This document shows, in pieces, positions 49,250 to 62,052 of a stretch of DNA of 64,000 nucleotides. The stretch is taken from contig KN880530.1 of the NCBI GenBank assembly GCA_000934385.1, positions 1 to 64,000 of the forward strand. Direction: 5' to 3'. The notes under the pieces were generated by a model. The model made no database searches. It had not been told where the DNA came from and saw only the letters and a program-made list of their open reading frames with translations. The DNA comes from Cylindrobasidium torrendii FP15055 ss-10 (taxonomy: Eukaryota > Basidiomycota > Agaricomycetes > Agaricales > Physalacriaceae). A program made the translations under genes and the position numbers. Position 1 is the first letter of the stretch; every line of letters begins with the position of its first letter.

Positions 49250-51681
49250 ATGGTGAAAGTTATTGAGAACAAGAACAGCCTTACAGTCACGGATAACCGC
49301 ACAGGAAAGCAATACCAAGTCCCGTACGTCGCGTCCAAGTATTGTACATTTCAATGGTGCTGACGTTGTGGGGTAGGATTGAAGACAATAGTATCCCTGC
49401 GACAGCCTTCAAGGCTATCAAGGCTCCCCGCGCTTTCAACGAGCGCGAGGAAAACGAGACCGAGAAGGGACTGAGGGTCTTGGACAAGGGTTTCCTGAAC
49501 ACCGCGGTCATCCGGAGTACTATCACGTACATTGACGGCGATGCTGGAGGTACGTATTGTACTTCTCTTGTTGGGGGGTCAAACTGACCATATGCCTTGT
49601 AGTTCTCAGATACAGGTTTGTCTATGGGTCATACACTGTCAGAAGACAGAAGCTCATGTTATGTGCTAGAGGGTACCCAATTGAACAACTTGCGATGCAT
49701 TCGAGCCACCTCGAATCGTGTATGTACCAACCCAGTTTCTATGTCGTATCTGACCAATTCTCAAAGCTTACTTGCTCATCTATGGCTCGCTCCCTACGGC
49801 CAAGCAGTTGAAGAACTTTGAGTACGAGGTCATCCACCATGGCGTCGTCCACTCTGATGCCGCCCAATTCTTCCGCTCCTTCCGGTAAGTACTTCCCATT
49901 TCTGACCCTTTACCGCTGCTCGAGCCGCTGTTTACATGACAGATACGACGCACACCCGATGAGCATGATGATATCTGCGCTGGCCTACCTGGGTTCATAC
50001 TACCAAGAAGCCAACCCGTCGCTACAGGGTGGGTCGCGCATTAACTTCGATTCCTTCAACTTGGGGTGGTGGTGCTCAACTGAACCGTGTGTAGGACAAG
50101 CGCTGTTTACGGCGGGCTCGCCAGAGAGTCTTGCGAACATGGACAGGCAGATATTCCGTATCATTGGGAAGGCAACCACACTCGCGGCGTGAGTGGTTGT
50201 TCAAATTTTGGTTCTAGTCCTGCGTGTGGCTTTGACTGACGGTATTTGTAGAATGGCATACCGAGTTCGTCAAGGTCGTGAGTTTGTCACACCGCCCACT
50301 GGTATGGACTACACGACTTCGTATGTATTCCTTGGTCTTGAAGTAGCTTGACCAGTAGCTCACGAGTGATGGAGGTTCTTGTACCAAATGGACCACATCG
50401 GTGAAGAGGATTACACACCAAACCCCGTCCTTGCCAAGGCTCTGGACACACTCTTCCTCATTCATGCTGACCATGAGCTTAATGCATCGGCGACGACCGT
50501 TCTCCAGACAGGTAGTTCGCTTGTAGACCCATACTCTGCTATTGCGTATGTTCTCTCAGTGCGTTCAGCTATGTCAGCTGAAAATCCCTAAGCGCTGGTT
50601 GTGCTTCGCTTTATGGGCCCCTTCATGGTGAGTCCTATCTCACCCGTTACAAGTCGAAGTTCTCATGTGTCCTTCAGGCGGTGCAAACGAAGCTGTTATT
50701 CGCATGCTGATCTCCATCGGAAAGTAAGCGAATACAACCATGTCTTGAGGCGAAGGTGGCTCATAGACCATGTAGGCCCGCCAACGTGCCAGCATTCCTG
50801 GAGGCCGTTAAGAAGAGGGAGAAGGTGCTCTCCGGATTTGGCCATCGGTAAGAAATTTCGAATCACTATTCAGCAAGGGTACCATTGAACTCACTCTTCG
50901 CAGTGTGTACAAGACAGTGAGGCGTTTGGCAAGACGGAAGCCATGTCGTTGATCTCTTGCAGTCCGATCCACGTTCGTTCATCGTGCGCAAGACAGCCGA
51001 TGAGGTGTTCAAGGTGTACGTCCATGGCGGAGATACAGCACGGTAGCCTCGTGTCTAACGCTCTACAGTACTGGCAAAGATGAACTTCTAGAGACGGCGA
51101 TGGCACTGCATGAGGCCGCGATGAAGGATGAATACTTCATCAAACGCAAGTTGGCACCCAATGTCGATTTCTGGTAAGTTTTCTTCTGCAAATGTGCTCA
51201 CATGCGGATCCCTGATTGTTGCTGCAGGAGGTAGGCTACGTCGCTGGTGCAACGAGGAAGTGGTCGCTAACAACTGCCAAAGCGGGTTGATTTACAGGGC
51301 GATGGGTGAGTGGCACACTTCCAGTGGCCTCCGAGTATAACCTGGTGTGGTCAGGTTTCCCGTTGGACTTCTTCCCCGTCCTCTTTGCAGTGCCTCGGGT
51401 GGCTGGGTGGCTGGCGCACTGGCGGCAGGTACGGTGTCTTGCGGAATTTCCTGAATGTTTTTCACCGACGGCGGCGCGCTACAGATGATGCTCCAGGACG
51501 GTCGGGTTCAAATCTGGCGTCCACGTCAAATTTTTGCTGGTAAGAGCGCTCTTGTTAGTTTGATCCAACCAGTAGATTGATTAGATTAGGTGCGAGTAAG
51601 CGGGAGTATGTTCCAGTCAACGAACGGGAGGCGGTCGAGGGCCTCAAGTTAACGCCGTCAACAATTGAGCACTCTGGGTGA
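49250..51681 (+). CDS. Citrate synthase without mitochondrial presequence
   Basis: Condenses oxaloacetate and acetyl-CoA. ATG 49250 directly begins the mature-like sequence [20 protein letters not shown], so a matrix presequence is absent. Exons then give [60 protein letters not shown], the first catalytic His in [13 protein letters not shown], the second in [25 protein letters not shown] followed after an intron by [17 protein letters not shown], and [14 protein letters not shown] with the catalytic Asp. It ends [12 protein letters not shown] 51679-51681. There is no C-terminal SKL, so a cytosolic enzyme is likely, like fungal CitB-type enzymes; 2-methylcitrate synthase is less likely but not excluded. 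About 14 introns and 460 residues. Confidence 0.88.
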
Positions 51682-52137
51682 GTTGTCAGCGCGAGGGGGT
51701 TGGGAGGCAAAAGGGAGGCAGTCTCCAGGAACCACAACCCCCTCTAAAGTTGATGCAACCGACACGGTTACTGATTTAATCCCAGAATTTCCAAGAGATC
51801 GATGCTGGCAACCTTCGGGAGGGAGAAGGGCATAGGCGCAAAGTTGTAGATAATTCTTGTATAATGTTCGAAAAATATAGCAGTATTGAGCCGACGGCGG
51901 CCTGTCCGCTCGCAATTTGTGTCGGTCCATCTCGGTTTCATCCGTGCCAAGGAAGGAGTTTTTGATTCAGGGGGTTTTGACAGACCATGTGTCTCTGTTG
52001 TGGCTTGTTTACGAACGGGGTTTATGACCGCTTTTTGATGCCGCGTTTTCCTCTTTATCCCCTCCCTCCATCACCTGAACTCTATAATCCGGCCCTTCCC
52101 CTCGAGCCAACACCCCCATTTCACGCACTCCGGAAGA
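51682..52137. other. Intergenic region before the first GPI-type protein
   Basis: It holds the citrate synthase 3' flank and the promoter of the next gene, with a pyrimidine-rich stretch before the ATG and TATAAT at about 52084. No further gene is supported. Confidence 0.4.
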
Positions 52138-52980
52138 TGTTGTCCACATTCGTTACTCTCGCGCTCTTTTGTGCCCCGGCTCTGGTCAAGGCCGACTTCA
52201 CGAGCTACTACCCGACGACCGTTGGTGCTGTGCGTGCCGAAAAGTTCGAGCGATTTTCATGAGCGCTGACCTCGGTTCAGTGCAAGAACCTCGATTTCGC
52301 TTGGGATGGTGCAGCCGTCTGGCCCATCGACGCCATGATTGTCAACCCTGACGATGCATGCGGTGATGCCCTGTAGGTCCCTTAACGCTTGGGTACCCGA
52401 ATCCCGCCTTATGATTTCTCCCCAGTGTCGACCTAGGCGAGGTTTCTGCCAGCTCTGCCAGCCCCCAGATTAAGTACGCTCCCGGCACCAAGCTCCAAAT
52501 TTCGCTTGTGGATGCCAACAACGATGAGTCGTGGAGCCAGACCGTGCGTTGCAAAGCTCTTGGTGTGTAGCAACCACATGATCCTAATTTGCAACAGATC
52601 ACTGTCGTCGACAGCGACGACTTCAGCTGCCTCGACAGCGGTGTCGCTGCATCCCTGTCCTCGTCTCTCGCTGCCGCGGCGTCTACCTCTGCACCCGCCT
52701 CCTCCGCCGCTTCCTCGGCTTCTGCCACTGCGTGAGTGCTTTGCGTCTTGTTCGGCCTCGTTTCCCTAATCCAATTTTCTGACAAAGTTTTGTCGCTGCT
52801 GCCAGTAGCTCCAAGTCGGCAACCTCTACGAAGTCTTCCAGCTCGGCCGACTCCTCATCTGCGGCTGTCCCTGTTGGTGGTGTTGCCAACGATGGCGTTG
52901 GCCAGGACGGCGCTGCCTCCATTGTTATCCCCGGATTCTTCATTGGGGCTGCGTCCTTCGCCACCCTACTCCTCCTCTAA
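52138..52980 (+). CDS. Secreted GPI-anchored cell-surface protein
   Basis: Signal peptide MLSTFVTLALFCAPALVKA, then a compact domain of about 95 residues (VQCKNLDFAWDGAAVWPID, NPDDACGDALVDLGEV, LQISLVDANNDESWSQTITV, DDFSCLDSG) with three or four cysteines. A Ser/Ala/Thr-rich stalk and a C-terminal hydrophobic segment (IVIPGFFIGAASFATLLLL) with no charged tail follow, as expected for a GPI anchor. Stop TAA 52978-52980. Five exons and about 210 residues. The small domain is not one I can name. A cell-wall or membrane location is likely. Confidence 0.8.
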
Positions 52981-53398
52981 ATATACCCAGTGGATAAGGA
53001 TACACCTTGTGCTTCTTTTATTCTTATATTGCTACTGATTACTGTGTCTCTGTTTTTTCTTGGTTGTGGTGTTAGGCGGGTACTGTAAGTTGCTTGGTTG
53101 GAGCGTTGGGGGGTCGCGTTTGGTTCTCGAGAGTCGAGCTGGTTGTCAACGCCGTGCCACGCTTCATTAGACATTACTATTACCTCTCGGCTCCATAGCT
53201 GTCGCATTACAATCGTTCGTGTGCGGGCGAACCTACTCAATACTAGTGTTTGCTTGCCTTGTTGTAACTCTTCCTTTGTATGTCGGGTTGAATCCGATGT
53301 TTATTGACTCGATATGCCAATTTACCCGCCAATGAGTGTTGGGATCCGTTGCCATCATTCATCATCTTCTTGACTGATGACTGCCATTGACGATTGGC
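52981..53398. other. Intergenic region before PCC1
   Basis: It contains the 3' flank of the GPI-type gene and the Pcc1 promoter. Nothing else is recognisable. Confidence 0.4.
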
Positions 53399-53780
53399 AT
53401 GCGGTGTAAGCATGTTCAGGCGGCGCGCGTCGGGTCGCATGCTCATCGGCGCCGTAGAACGCTCGAAATCCCATTTGCATCTCCAGACCACGCGGAGATT
53501 GCGAAACGGACGATTGAAGTCGATGCAGAGCTGCAGCCTCACGCTGTAAAACGTGAACTGATAGTGGAGGGCAACGTTCTGATTGCGTGCGTAGCTAAGC
53601 CTTTTTCGGGTTTTGTTTGATTCTCGACTGAACACTACGGGCTGTCCATACAGACGGTTCCACACACGCACGGTGCGCCTCGCGCGGCTCACGGCAAACG
53701 GGTTTTTGGAAAATGTGGACTTGGTGGTGAAGACGCTTGAGACGTTTGGGGACGATGCGGCCGCAGCGGGAAAATCTTGA
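53399..53780 (+). CDS. PCC1: KEOPS/EKC complex subunit Pcc1
   Basis: KEOPS makes the t6A modification of ANN-decoding tRNAs and also affects telomeres and transcription; Pcc1 is its dimerisation subunit. Three exons (53399-53403, 53458-53586, 53654-53780) total 261 bases, or 86 residues, close to the yeast length of 88. The sequence reads TLEIPFASPDHAEIAKRTIE, then DAELQPHAVKRELIVEGNVL, and after the second intron TVRLARLTANGFLENVDLVV. The first coding exon has only five bases, ATG plus CG; without that intron the N-terminus would carry an unlikely Arg/His-rich leader. The second intron splits the IA-RF codon. Confidence 0.88.
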
Positions 53781-54528
53781 ACTGGGTGTCTAGACTCCAG
53801 GGGTGCTTATTCACCGTCGTGCGCCCAGCCAAGCCAAAACGACAGCGACTGTGATGGCTGGGGGTGGCTCGTGAACGGTACAGATAATCGTGGGATCTTC
53901 CACTCTCAAATGCAGAAATTTTGAGGTTTTTTTTGTGACTTGAGGGGCTCACGCCATGTTGAATTTTTCTCGATGGCTTTGAATCGCTCTGAATCGAAGC
54001 AAGCGTGATCACCAAAGTGCCTATTCATTGTTCTCGTCGGATGCTTACCAAGACGGGCATGCTCCCACTGTTCAAACATGGAGGTCTCGACGAGATAGAA
54101 ATTCAGCGTTCTCACACATACAAGGCAGTTATCTAGTAGCAAATTCAGCGTATATCATTCAACGAAATGCTACCCGCATAAATTTTCAAATCACAGATTC
54201 GCCGGGTAGCCAGAGCCATTGTATGTTAAAGATATTCATCGTCCTCATCTATGGCCACCATCTCTGCGTCTTCTACAGGGAATTACAACGGCAAAGTCGC
54301 GTCGAAACCGTGAGGAGGCACGTGACGCGCCACACTACACTGCAACGCTTTTCACAGCAGATCCGCGTCATATCCAAGCATTGAATATTCGCTTTTGATT
54401 TCACGGCACCGTGGAATCCAAGTGAGCCAGGCCAAGTCAGATGTTGTCGGTGGTTGCGGTTGCGTCATGGTAGTTGATCTAAAAAGTCAGTGTCGAGATC
54501 GGTTCCATCACCTTCACCTTTACCTACG
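53781..54528. other. Intergenic region between PCC1 and PA2G4
   Basis: About 750 bases with no frame showing conserved sequence. The last 100 bases form the leader of the next gene. No repeat or RNA gene was seen. Confidence 0.4.
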
Positions 54529-56051
54529 ATGTCCGACGAAGAGAAGCAAACCGCGCCTGCCCCAGGCCCCGACGATGCCGCCAAGGCCGCCGCTGCCGCC
54601 GCTGAGGCCGAATTGACCAAGTACAAGGTATTCGATGCTGCACCAAATCGCTAGAAAAAAGCGAAATTCAACACCATCGAATTATAGACTGCAGCGGATA
54701 TCGTAAACAACGTTTTCAAGGCCCTCATTCCCAAGCTTGTTGAGGGCGCGAAAATCCTTGATCTTTGCATCGAGGGTGACAAGCTCGTCGAGCAGGGCAC
54801 ATCTGCCGTGTACAACAAGAATGTCAAAGGCGTCAAAGTCCCAAAAGGTATTATACAAGTCGAAGTTGGTGGTATTACGCGTCTCTCACACGCGACACAG
54901 GTGTCGCTTTCCCAACCTCCATCTCAGTCAACAACTGTGTTGCCCACTTTTCTCCCCTCGCGTGCGTTTGTTCTACGCTAGTCCCATGGTCTCCATGTGA
55001 CGTCCATCCAGGTCGGATGCGCAATCCGTGCAAACCCTCGCAAAGGACGATGTCGTGAAGCTCCACCTTGGCGCCCACATCGACGGATTCGCTTCTATCA
55101 GCGCAGAGACGATCGTCGTCGGCGCGACCCCAGAAAACCCCGTCACTGGCCGTAGGGCTGACGCGCTGAAGGCTGCATGGACCGCTGCTGAGCTTGCGAT
55201 GCGCACAATCAAAGTCGGACAGAAGAACTGGGCTGTCACCGAGGCTGTCGCACGCGCCGCGGCTGTTTGGGACTGCAAGCCTGTCGAAGGTACGTTGATC
55301 ATCGACTGGCCTATACGCGTGACTGACATCTTTTCAGGCATGTTGTCCTGCGAGCAGAAGAAGGACGTGATTGACGGAAAGAAGAGGATCATCTTGAACC
55401 CCAGCGAGCAGCAGAAGCGTGACTTTGAGGCCGCAGCGTTCACTGAAGGCGACGTGTGGGGAATCGATGTTCTTGTAGCGACCACTGAGGACGGAAAGGT
55501 AGCATAGGCTCATTCTTCACCGCGCTATTGCTGAGACTTTCCAGGCGCGCATTGAAGACCAACGGACATCAATCTATCAGCGTGACTCTACCGTCACTTA
55601 CCAGCTGAAGATGAAGACTTCGCGCGCCGTATTCGCCGAGGTTTTGAAGAAGGCTGGCGCATTCCCATTCAACGTCCGTGTGCTCGAGGACGAGAAGCGT
55701 GCACGTCTCGGTCTGCAGGAGGCCGTCCAGCACAGTCTCGTCAAGCCTTACGAAGTTATGTATGTTGCTCCGTTTTTGGCACCCATATCTTCCTGCTCAT
55801 CATTATTTAGCTACACCCCCGCGAACAGCTTTGTTGCCGCGTTCCACTTCACCATTGCCCTCCTTCCTGGTGGCCCTTCGTTGATCAGCCACCCTCCTGT
55901 TTGGTACAAGCCTGAGCTTGTCAAGACCGAGAAAGAGCTCGAGGACGAGGAGATCAAATCATTGCTTGCCCGCAACCTCCGTGAAAGCAAGAAGAGCAAG
56001 AAGAAGAAAGCCAAGGCCGAGGGTGCCGCAGAAGGCGCGAAGGAAGAGTAA
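54529..56051 (+). CDS. PA2G4: PA2G4/EBP1-type protein (inactive methionine aminopeptidase fold)
   Basis: Homologue of human EBP1 and S. pombe curved-DNA-binding protein Cdb4, linked to ribosomes and growth control. ATG 54529 (MSDEEKQTAPAPGPDDAA). Core blocks: TAADIVNNVFKALIPKLVEG, LDLCIEGDKLVEQGT, KGVAFPTSISVNNCVAHFSP, KDDVVKLHLGAHIDGFASIS, AAELAMRTIKVGQKNWAVTE, and INPSEQQ-type ILNPSEQQKRDFE. The metal ligands of true methionine aminopeptidases are not kept (for example LGAHIDG), as in EBP1. The tail is Lys-rich (SKKSKKKKAKAEG), the RNA- and ribosome-binding end of the family. Stop TAA 56049-56051. Six exons or so and about 390 residues. Confidence 0.93.
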
Positions 56052-56342
56052 GCGTGTAAAACAATCGAATTGTGATCTAGCTGCTGTAGTCATCACCCTC
56101 TCTTGAACAGACAATTGTATTCAAAATGTAGCTCTATGTTTGTTGTTGCATATTCTTGACCGGGACTTCAAACTTCAAAGCTTCATGAGGTCCATATTGA
56201 AAGGAGATAGTGAGGCATCAAAAAAACTCTTTCAAATTCCCCGGTCGACCAGCAACTATTGAACCATACAGGTATATTTCTACAAGTGATTATCAAGTGC
56301 AACTTGGTCTTCTGAGAGCTGACAGCAGACAGTCTCTGGGTA

Positions 56343-57231
56343 TCAAACAAAGGTCAGCCCAATGGCAGCGCCGAGCCCAATCCCGAGCCACATGTTATTG
56401 GACATTCCCGCCGCGCCATTCTCGCCCGTCGCACTGAGTGAACCAGCAGTGCCAGCACTCGCAGATGCCGATGCTGCCGCAACAGTCTCCGTCGAGTGTG
56501 TGGTCCACTTCTTGACGCTCGCGGAGGACGTTGGCTTCACCGAGGCGGAAGAACTGCTTCCCTCGTTGTTGCTCGCAGCGATAGCAGCAGTGCTCGCGTC
56601 GAATTCACCCGTCATTTGGTCGAAACTAATCATGACCGATTAGAACGGGAAATGAGCGCGTGCACGGGGAAAAACGCACTTGTATTTGGCCGAAAAGGCT
56701 TGAGCGTTGTATCCAGTCGCAGGGTCAATATAGCTTGTAGAGTCCACGCGGATGAAGCTGTGCGAGGTAAGGCTCAGCATGTCGCCTTTGCACCTCATGA
56801 TCCATTCAACGCACTATGCATCACTGTTAGGTCCAATGGCAGCGTCGACCTTGAATTCGAACATCTGTGAGTTCAAGTCGATGTCGGTACCAATCGTCTG
56901 GAGGATGACCTGGTGCACGCAAGTGGGATAAGCGTTCCGTCGGCCTGGGAGGTGTAAGCACCCTGCACACCTGTGTTTCCGCGTCGCCGACGGCGATAGA
57001 GAAGGTTGCTGGGCCAAATTCTTCATAAGTGTAGGAAGTTTTGCCATTGTCCAGCCAGGTAACGTTGTACGCCCACCCGCCGGACATTGTCGAGGTTTCG
57101 ACGGGGAACGTGATCTATCCCCATGGTTAAGTGGGCGCCTCGTCTTGCTGAAAGGGCAGAGCACGCACAGAGACGTCGGCGCTTGCGAAGGAGGCCGCAG
57201 CAAGGACAGTAACAAGAGAGAGGACCAACAT
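56343..57231 (-). CDS. GPI-anchored protein with Kre9/KNH-like domain
   Basis: ATG 57231 gives a signal peptide, MLVLSLVTVLAAASFASA. After an intron the domain reads ITFPVETSTMSGGWAYNVTW, FGPATFSIAVGDAETQ, then VLQTIGTDIDLNSQMFEFKV and AAIGPNSD, the pattern of the Ser/Thr-rich GPI-anchored Kre9/KNH family of cell-wall proteins. Later exons carry FIRVDSTSYIDPATGYNAQA and a Ser/Ala/Thr-rich stalk. The protein ends with a glycine-rich hydrophobic segment (NNMWLGIGLGAAIGLTFV) and TGA 56343-56345, fitting a GPI anchor. It is convergent with PA2G4. An in-frame upstream ATG-like start (57363) would precede the signal peptide, and I rejected it. About 220-230 residues. Confidence 0.82.
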
Positions 57232-58874
57232 ATCGATTGAAGGGGTATTTGTTGAGTGAGCGGATTGTTGTACAGGAATTTGGGTCTTGAAAAGACAGAA
57301 GTTACGAGAAAGCGAACGGTAGGAGACTCTGTAGAGTCGGTGGGGTTGCCAAACGATTGCCACGAAACCTCAGGCTGGATGCAACGTCGGAGTGCTGGGA
57401 AGGTGAAAGAATGAGAGTAACCCAGTCAGGGCACGACTACATGATATATAGTATGTCGGCCCGGCAGTTTGCCCAGCCATCACTGGCATCAGTGCTGGCG
57501 TGTGTGCCTGTACTTCATTCGCACGGCCAGGTACTTGCCTTGGGCGCTAGCCCAGAGCTTCTCCATAAAAAAAGAAACAGTCGCCATAGTAATCGGACTA
57601 AAGGTGCAAAATCAAAATTATTATCCGTCTGTTATCCGTATCATCGCCTGGTGCTTATTTTGCAGACTATTGCAAAGTCCCTTGACTTGTTTTATGTATG
57701 ATCTCCTCTTCCAACTGCAACTTGCTTCCAACACGCCATCGCCAAAAAGTAGCCAAAATCTATCGGAAGTCAAGGAGGTTGGACTCTGTACTATTTTGAT
57801 CCGTGCAAGTAGATCGCTGAGTGGCACTTCACCTAGTACGAGAGAGCTCGGCCGACCCAACTTCACACTCAAGAGTCAAGAGTCTACTTTGTACTGCATA
57901 ACATGCACCCCATCTCTTAGTTCGTAAACGATTGAGAACTCAGTAAGACCGGGAGCGTTGTTGACTGTGCTGATGCTTGTCCTCACAGCGCAGCATCCAT
58001 CGCACCGATGAAATATATCCTAATAAGTCCTCTCAAGATTATTAGCAGCACCAACAGGGGAAAAGAGGAGGCCTCTTAAATCTTTGGCTTTGCCGCCGAC
58101 TGGCCGGGCGTTCGGAAACAGTTGATCTTGGTTCTCCTTTTTAGTCCTGTCATCCGGAACCCCGGCTCACCAAGGATTGTGCCGGATGTTGATGAGGCAA
58201 CACAATGACTTAACCCTAACTTTTTTTTTCTCCTATGAAGTGACCTTGACCTTTTCCCCCCATTTACCATCAGGTAGCAGTGTCACCGTCATGGTGGTAG
58301 TGGTAGATCTGCCACAACACCGCCAACTTCTCCTGCAGAAACGCGGATACAACTGCACAGGGAATGGAGGCCAAAATATTTGAAGGTCATTCCTGTTTAC
58401 TCGGCGGACTAAGACGACCAATCGGAATTCGGCCGTTCGATTCACGACTCAGGCTCAATCAAACCATTCATGTATATAAGTCGAAAATTATGCTAGGCTG
58501 GCAGGTTTTCATTTTCCGGGTATGTTTTTCGTCTTGAAGATGCAGAATTCCAGGAGTATACGCCACAGGTATCCCCGCGCAAGGAGGTAAGTAGTTCTCT
58601 TGGGTTACAACTCGTCCGTCGGCCGTCATGGTTATTTATTGCATTTGAGAGGGACGAAAGCAAACTGGGGCTTCTTGTTGTCAAGTATTTCAAATACGAA
58701 AGTCTGAATTGGAATTATGGCATTGAATCCCTGAGCTGTAATAACTGAGCAGCACCTCTCCTAATCCCCTGACCCCTTGAACGAAGAAGTAGATATATTA
58801 ACCAAATTGCCATCGTCACCCTTGCCAACTCAACTCTGCCTTCTGTGATTCCAGCATCCTAAGCATCGCACGAC
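57232..58874. other. Gene-poor gap of 1.6 kb
   Basis: The left end is the promoter of the minus-strand GPI gene, with a TATATA run near 57443-57450. On the plus strand a TATATAAG box at 58473-58480 is followed by a 17-codon frame (ATG about 58524) and no recognisable gene, so it may drive a non-coding RNA or a very short gene. Frames up to 150 codons at 57.36-57.93 kb have no visible domain. No tandem repeat or transposon end was seen. Confidence 0.45.
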
Positions 58875-60129
58875 ATGCCGTTCATCAAAGTCAAAACGTC
58901 TTCCGGAGAAGTCAAATTCTTTTATACCATCTCCACTCCGACAAGTACGAACGCAAAGACCATCGACAAGAAAATTCCCACAGTTCTCTTTTTGCACTCA
59001 GTTTATATTGCCCAGGAGGTTTTCGAGTGTGCGTGAATGGCAGGCTTGCCTACGGATTGTTTACTGACAGAGACGCAGTGCAGTGGGAAGATCCCCGAAT
59101 CCGTCGCTTCAATTGTGTGGCCGTTGACATGCGTGAACACGGTTACACGACTGGAAGCAAGGTTCCCCAAGGATATGGACAGAGGGATGCAGCAAACGAT
59201 GTAGCTTTGGTCATGGTGAGCAACATCGCAATACTTCTCCTGTAAAGCTACTGATACTATAGTCAGGACGCACTGAAAATACCCGCATACCACATCGTCG
59301 CCCAGTCAATGGGCACCATCGTCGCTCTTGCACTGGCAGTATATCATCCCAAAAAGGTCCTCTCAATGTTCCTCGTCTCACCTCTGGCGCTTAAAGAGGT
59401 ACTGTATTTTCTGTTTTCTGCATGGATTCTGTGCTAAGTGGACACAAAACCAGACGGCTGATGTACTGGAGGGTCGCGAAGAAATTGCAGAGTACTGGAA
59501 GCAAGGTTTCCCTGATGGCAATCCAGATATCACCACGCTCCAGGACGCCGTTTATGGTGCTATGCAGTTTGGCTTTAGCAACAGGATGGATGGTCTTTCC
59601 CATGCGTTCGTTGTGTCCTACTTGTTTGTGAATTTTTCTCGCTAACACATTCCAGCCTTGTCGCGCGTACGTACCCTATCATCGTGAAAACATGCTCGCC
59701 CAAGCACTTCGACATTTATGACCGTATGATGGGCGACTTTTCCAACAATCGCCGCGAATACGCACCTTCCGAGCTCGCCAAAATTAGCGGCCCGGTACAA
59801 CTTGTGCATGGCGGCGCCGACATTGTCTATCCACTCGAACGAGCCCAGACATTCCTTCGCTGTCTCCAGAACGCTGGCGTCGATGTGACACTCTCGCAAA
59901 TCCCAGACGCGCCGCACTGGGCATGCACATACATGAGCACCGCATTCAAGTAAGTCCGGATGCCAGCTGATGGTATTCATGTCTGATGAGAGCCTCTAGA
60001 ATGAACGACATGATGTCTGGGTTCTTGGAGCGCGCCTGCAAATCTGGGGCACCACCAATTCCTGAGCAAGTTACGTCGCCGTGGGAGGGTGACCTTCTGA
60101 AGGCTGGATGGGAAAAGGAAGATGATTGA
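58875..60129 (+). CDS. Alpha/beta hydrolase, cytosolic
   Basis: ATG 58875 (MPFIKVKTSSGEVKFFYTI), no signal peptide. The fold shows IPTVLFLHSVYIAQEVFE, FNCVAVDMREHGYT, the nucleophile elbow in HIVAQSMGTIVALALA, LSMFLVSPLAL, the acid strand GPVQLVHGGADIVYPLERA, and the histidine in IPDAPHWACTYM. The elbow is Q-S-M-G instead of the commoner H-S-M-G. The C-terminus EQVTSPWEGDLLKAGWEKED ends at TGA 60127-60129. Seven exons or so and about 320 residues. A hydrolase of the esterase/enol-lactonase type; the substrate is unknown. It is convergent with a proline iminopeptidase of the same superfamily but is not a close paralogue. Confidence 0.85.
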
Positions 60130-60436
60130 ATTTGGGCGCACAAATTCAGCGGACTCCCGTACCCTAAGAGGCAGAGTTGCGATGTAGTCTATAGCTCATC
60201 ATATCACAGCGAAACACCTGGCAAGCATGGTACATTCAAAAGACATTCGTGCTTCTAGGAAGCACCTTGAATGACGAGCGTGTCGATGAATCATTCTGTA
60301 AAGGGAGTCAAAGCCAAGAATTTGTCCCACAAGCAGCGCGCGCCCTTCCGAACATTGAGAATCAGAAGACATGCTCCTTCGTTAGTTCGTGATATTACTG
60401 ATACATTCACATGTCTTCAGGGACTTTACATGTAGG
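60130..60436. other. Convergent 3' region between the two hydrolases
   Basis: It contains the 3' flanks of both genes only. Confidence 0.4.
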
Positions 60437-61905
<1,469 letters not shown>

Positions 61906-62052
61906 GGTGGTTTACTGTGAACCTGAATTGGACGTTAAGGCATTAATGAACTGATGACAGATCGACGGATATCTCCGGTACGCGATTGTGGGGAAGTCGA
62001 CGTCGATGCTCCACTACTCTGAACTACTCTGCATTCAACCCCCACCAGAAAA
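61906..62052. promoter_or_regulatory. 147-base bidirectional promoter, iminopeptidase and FGGY kinase
   Basis: The two ATGs are divergent with 147 bases between them. No TATA box was seen; GTCGACGTCGA occurs at about 61997-62007. Confidence 0.5.
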
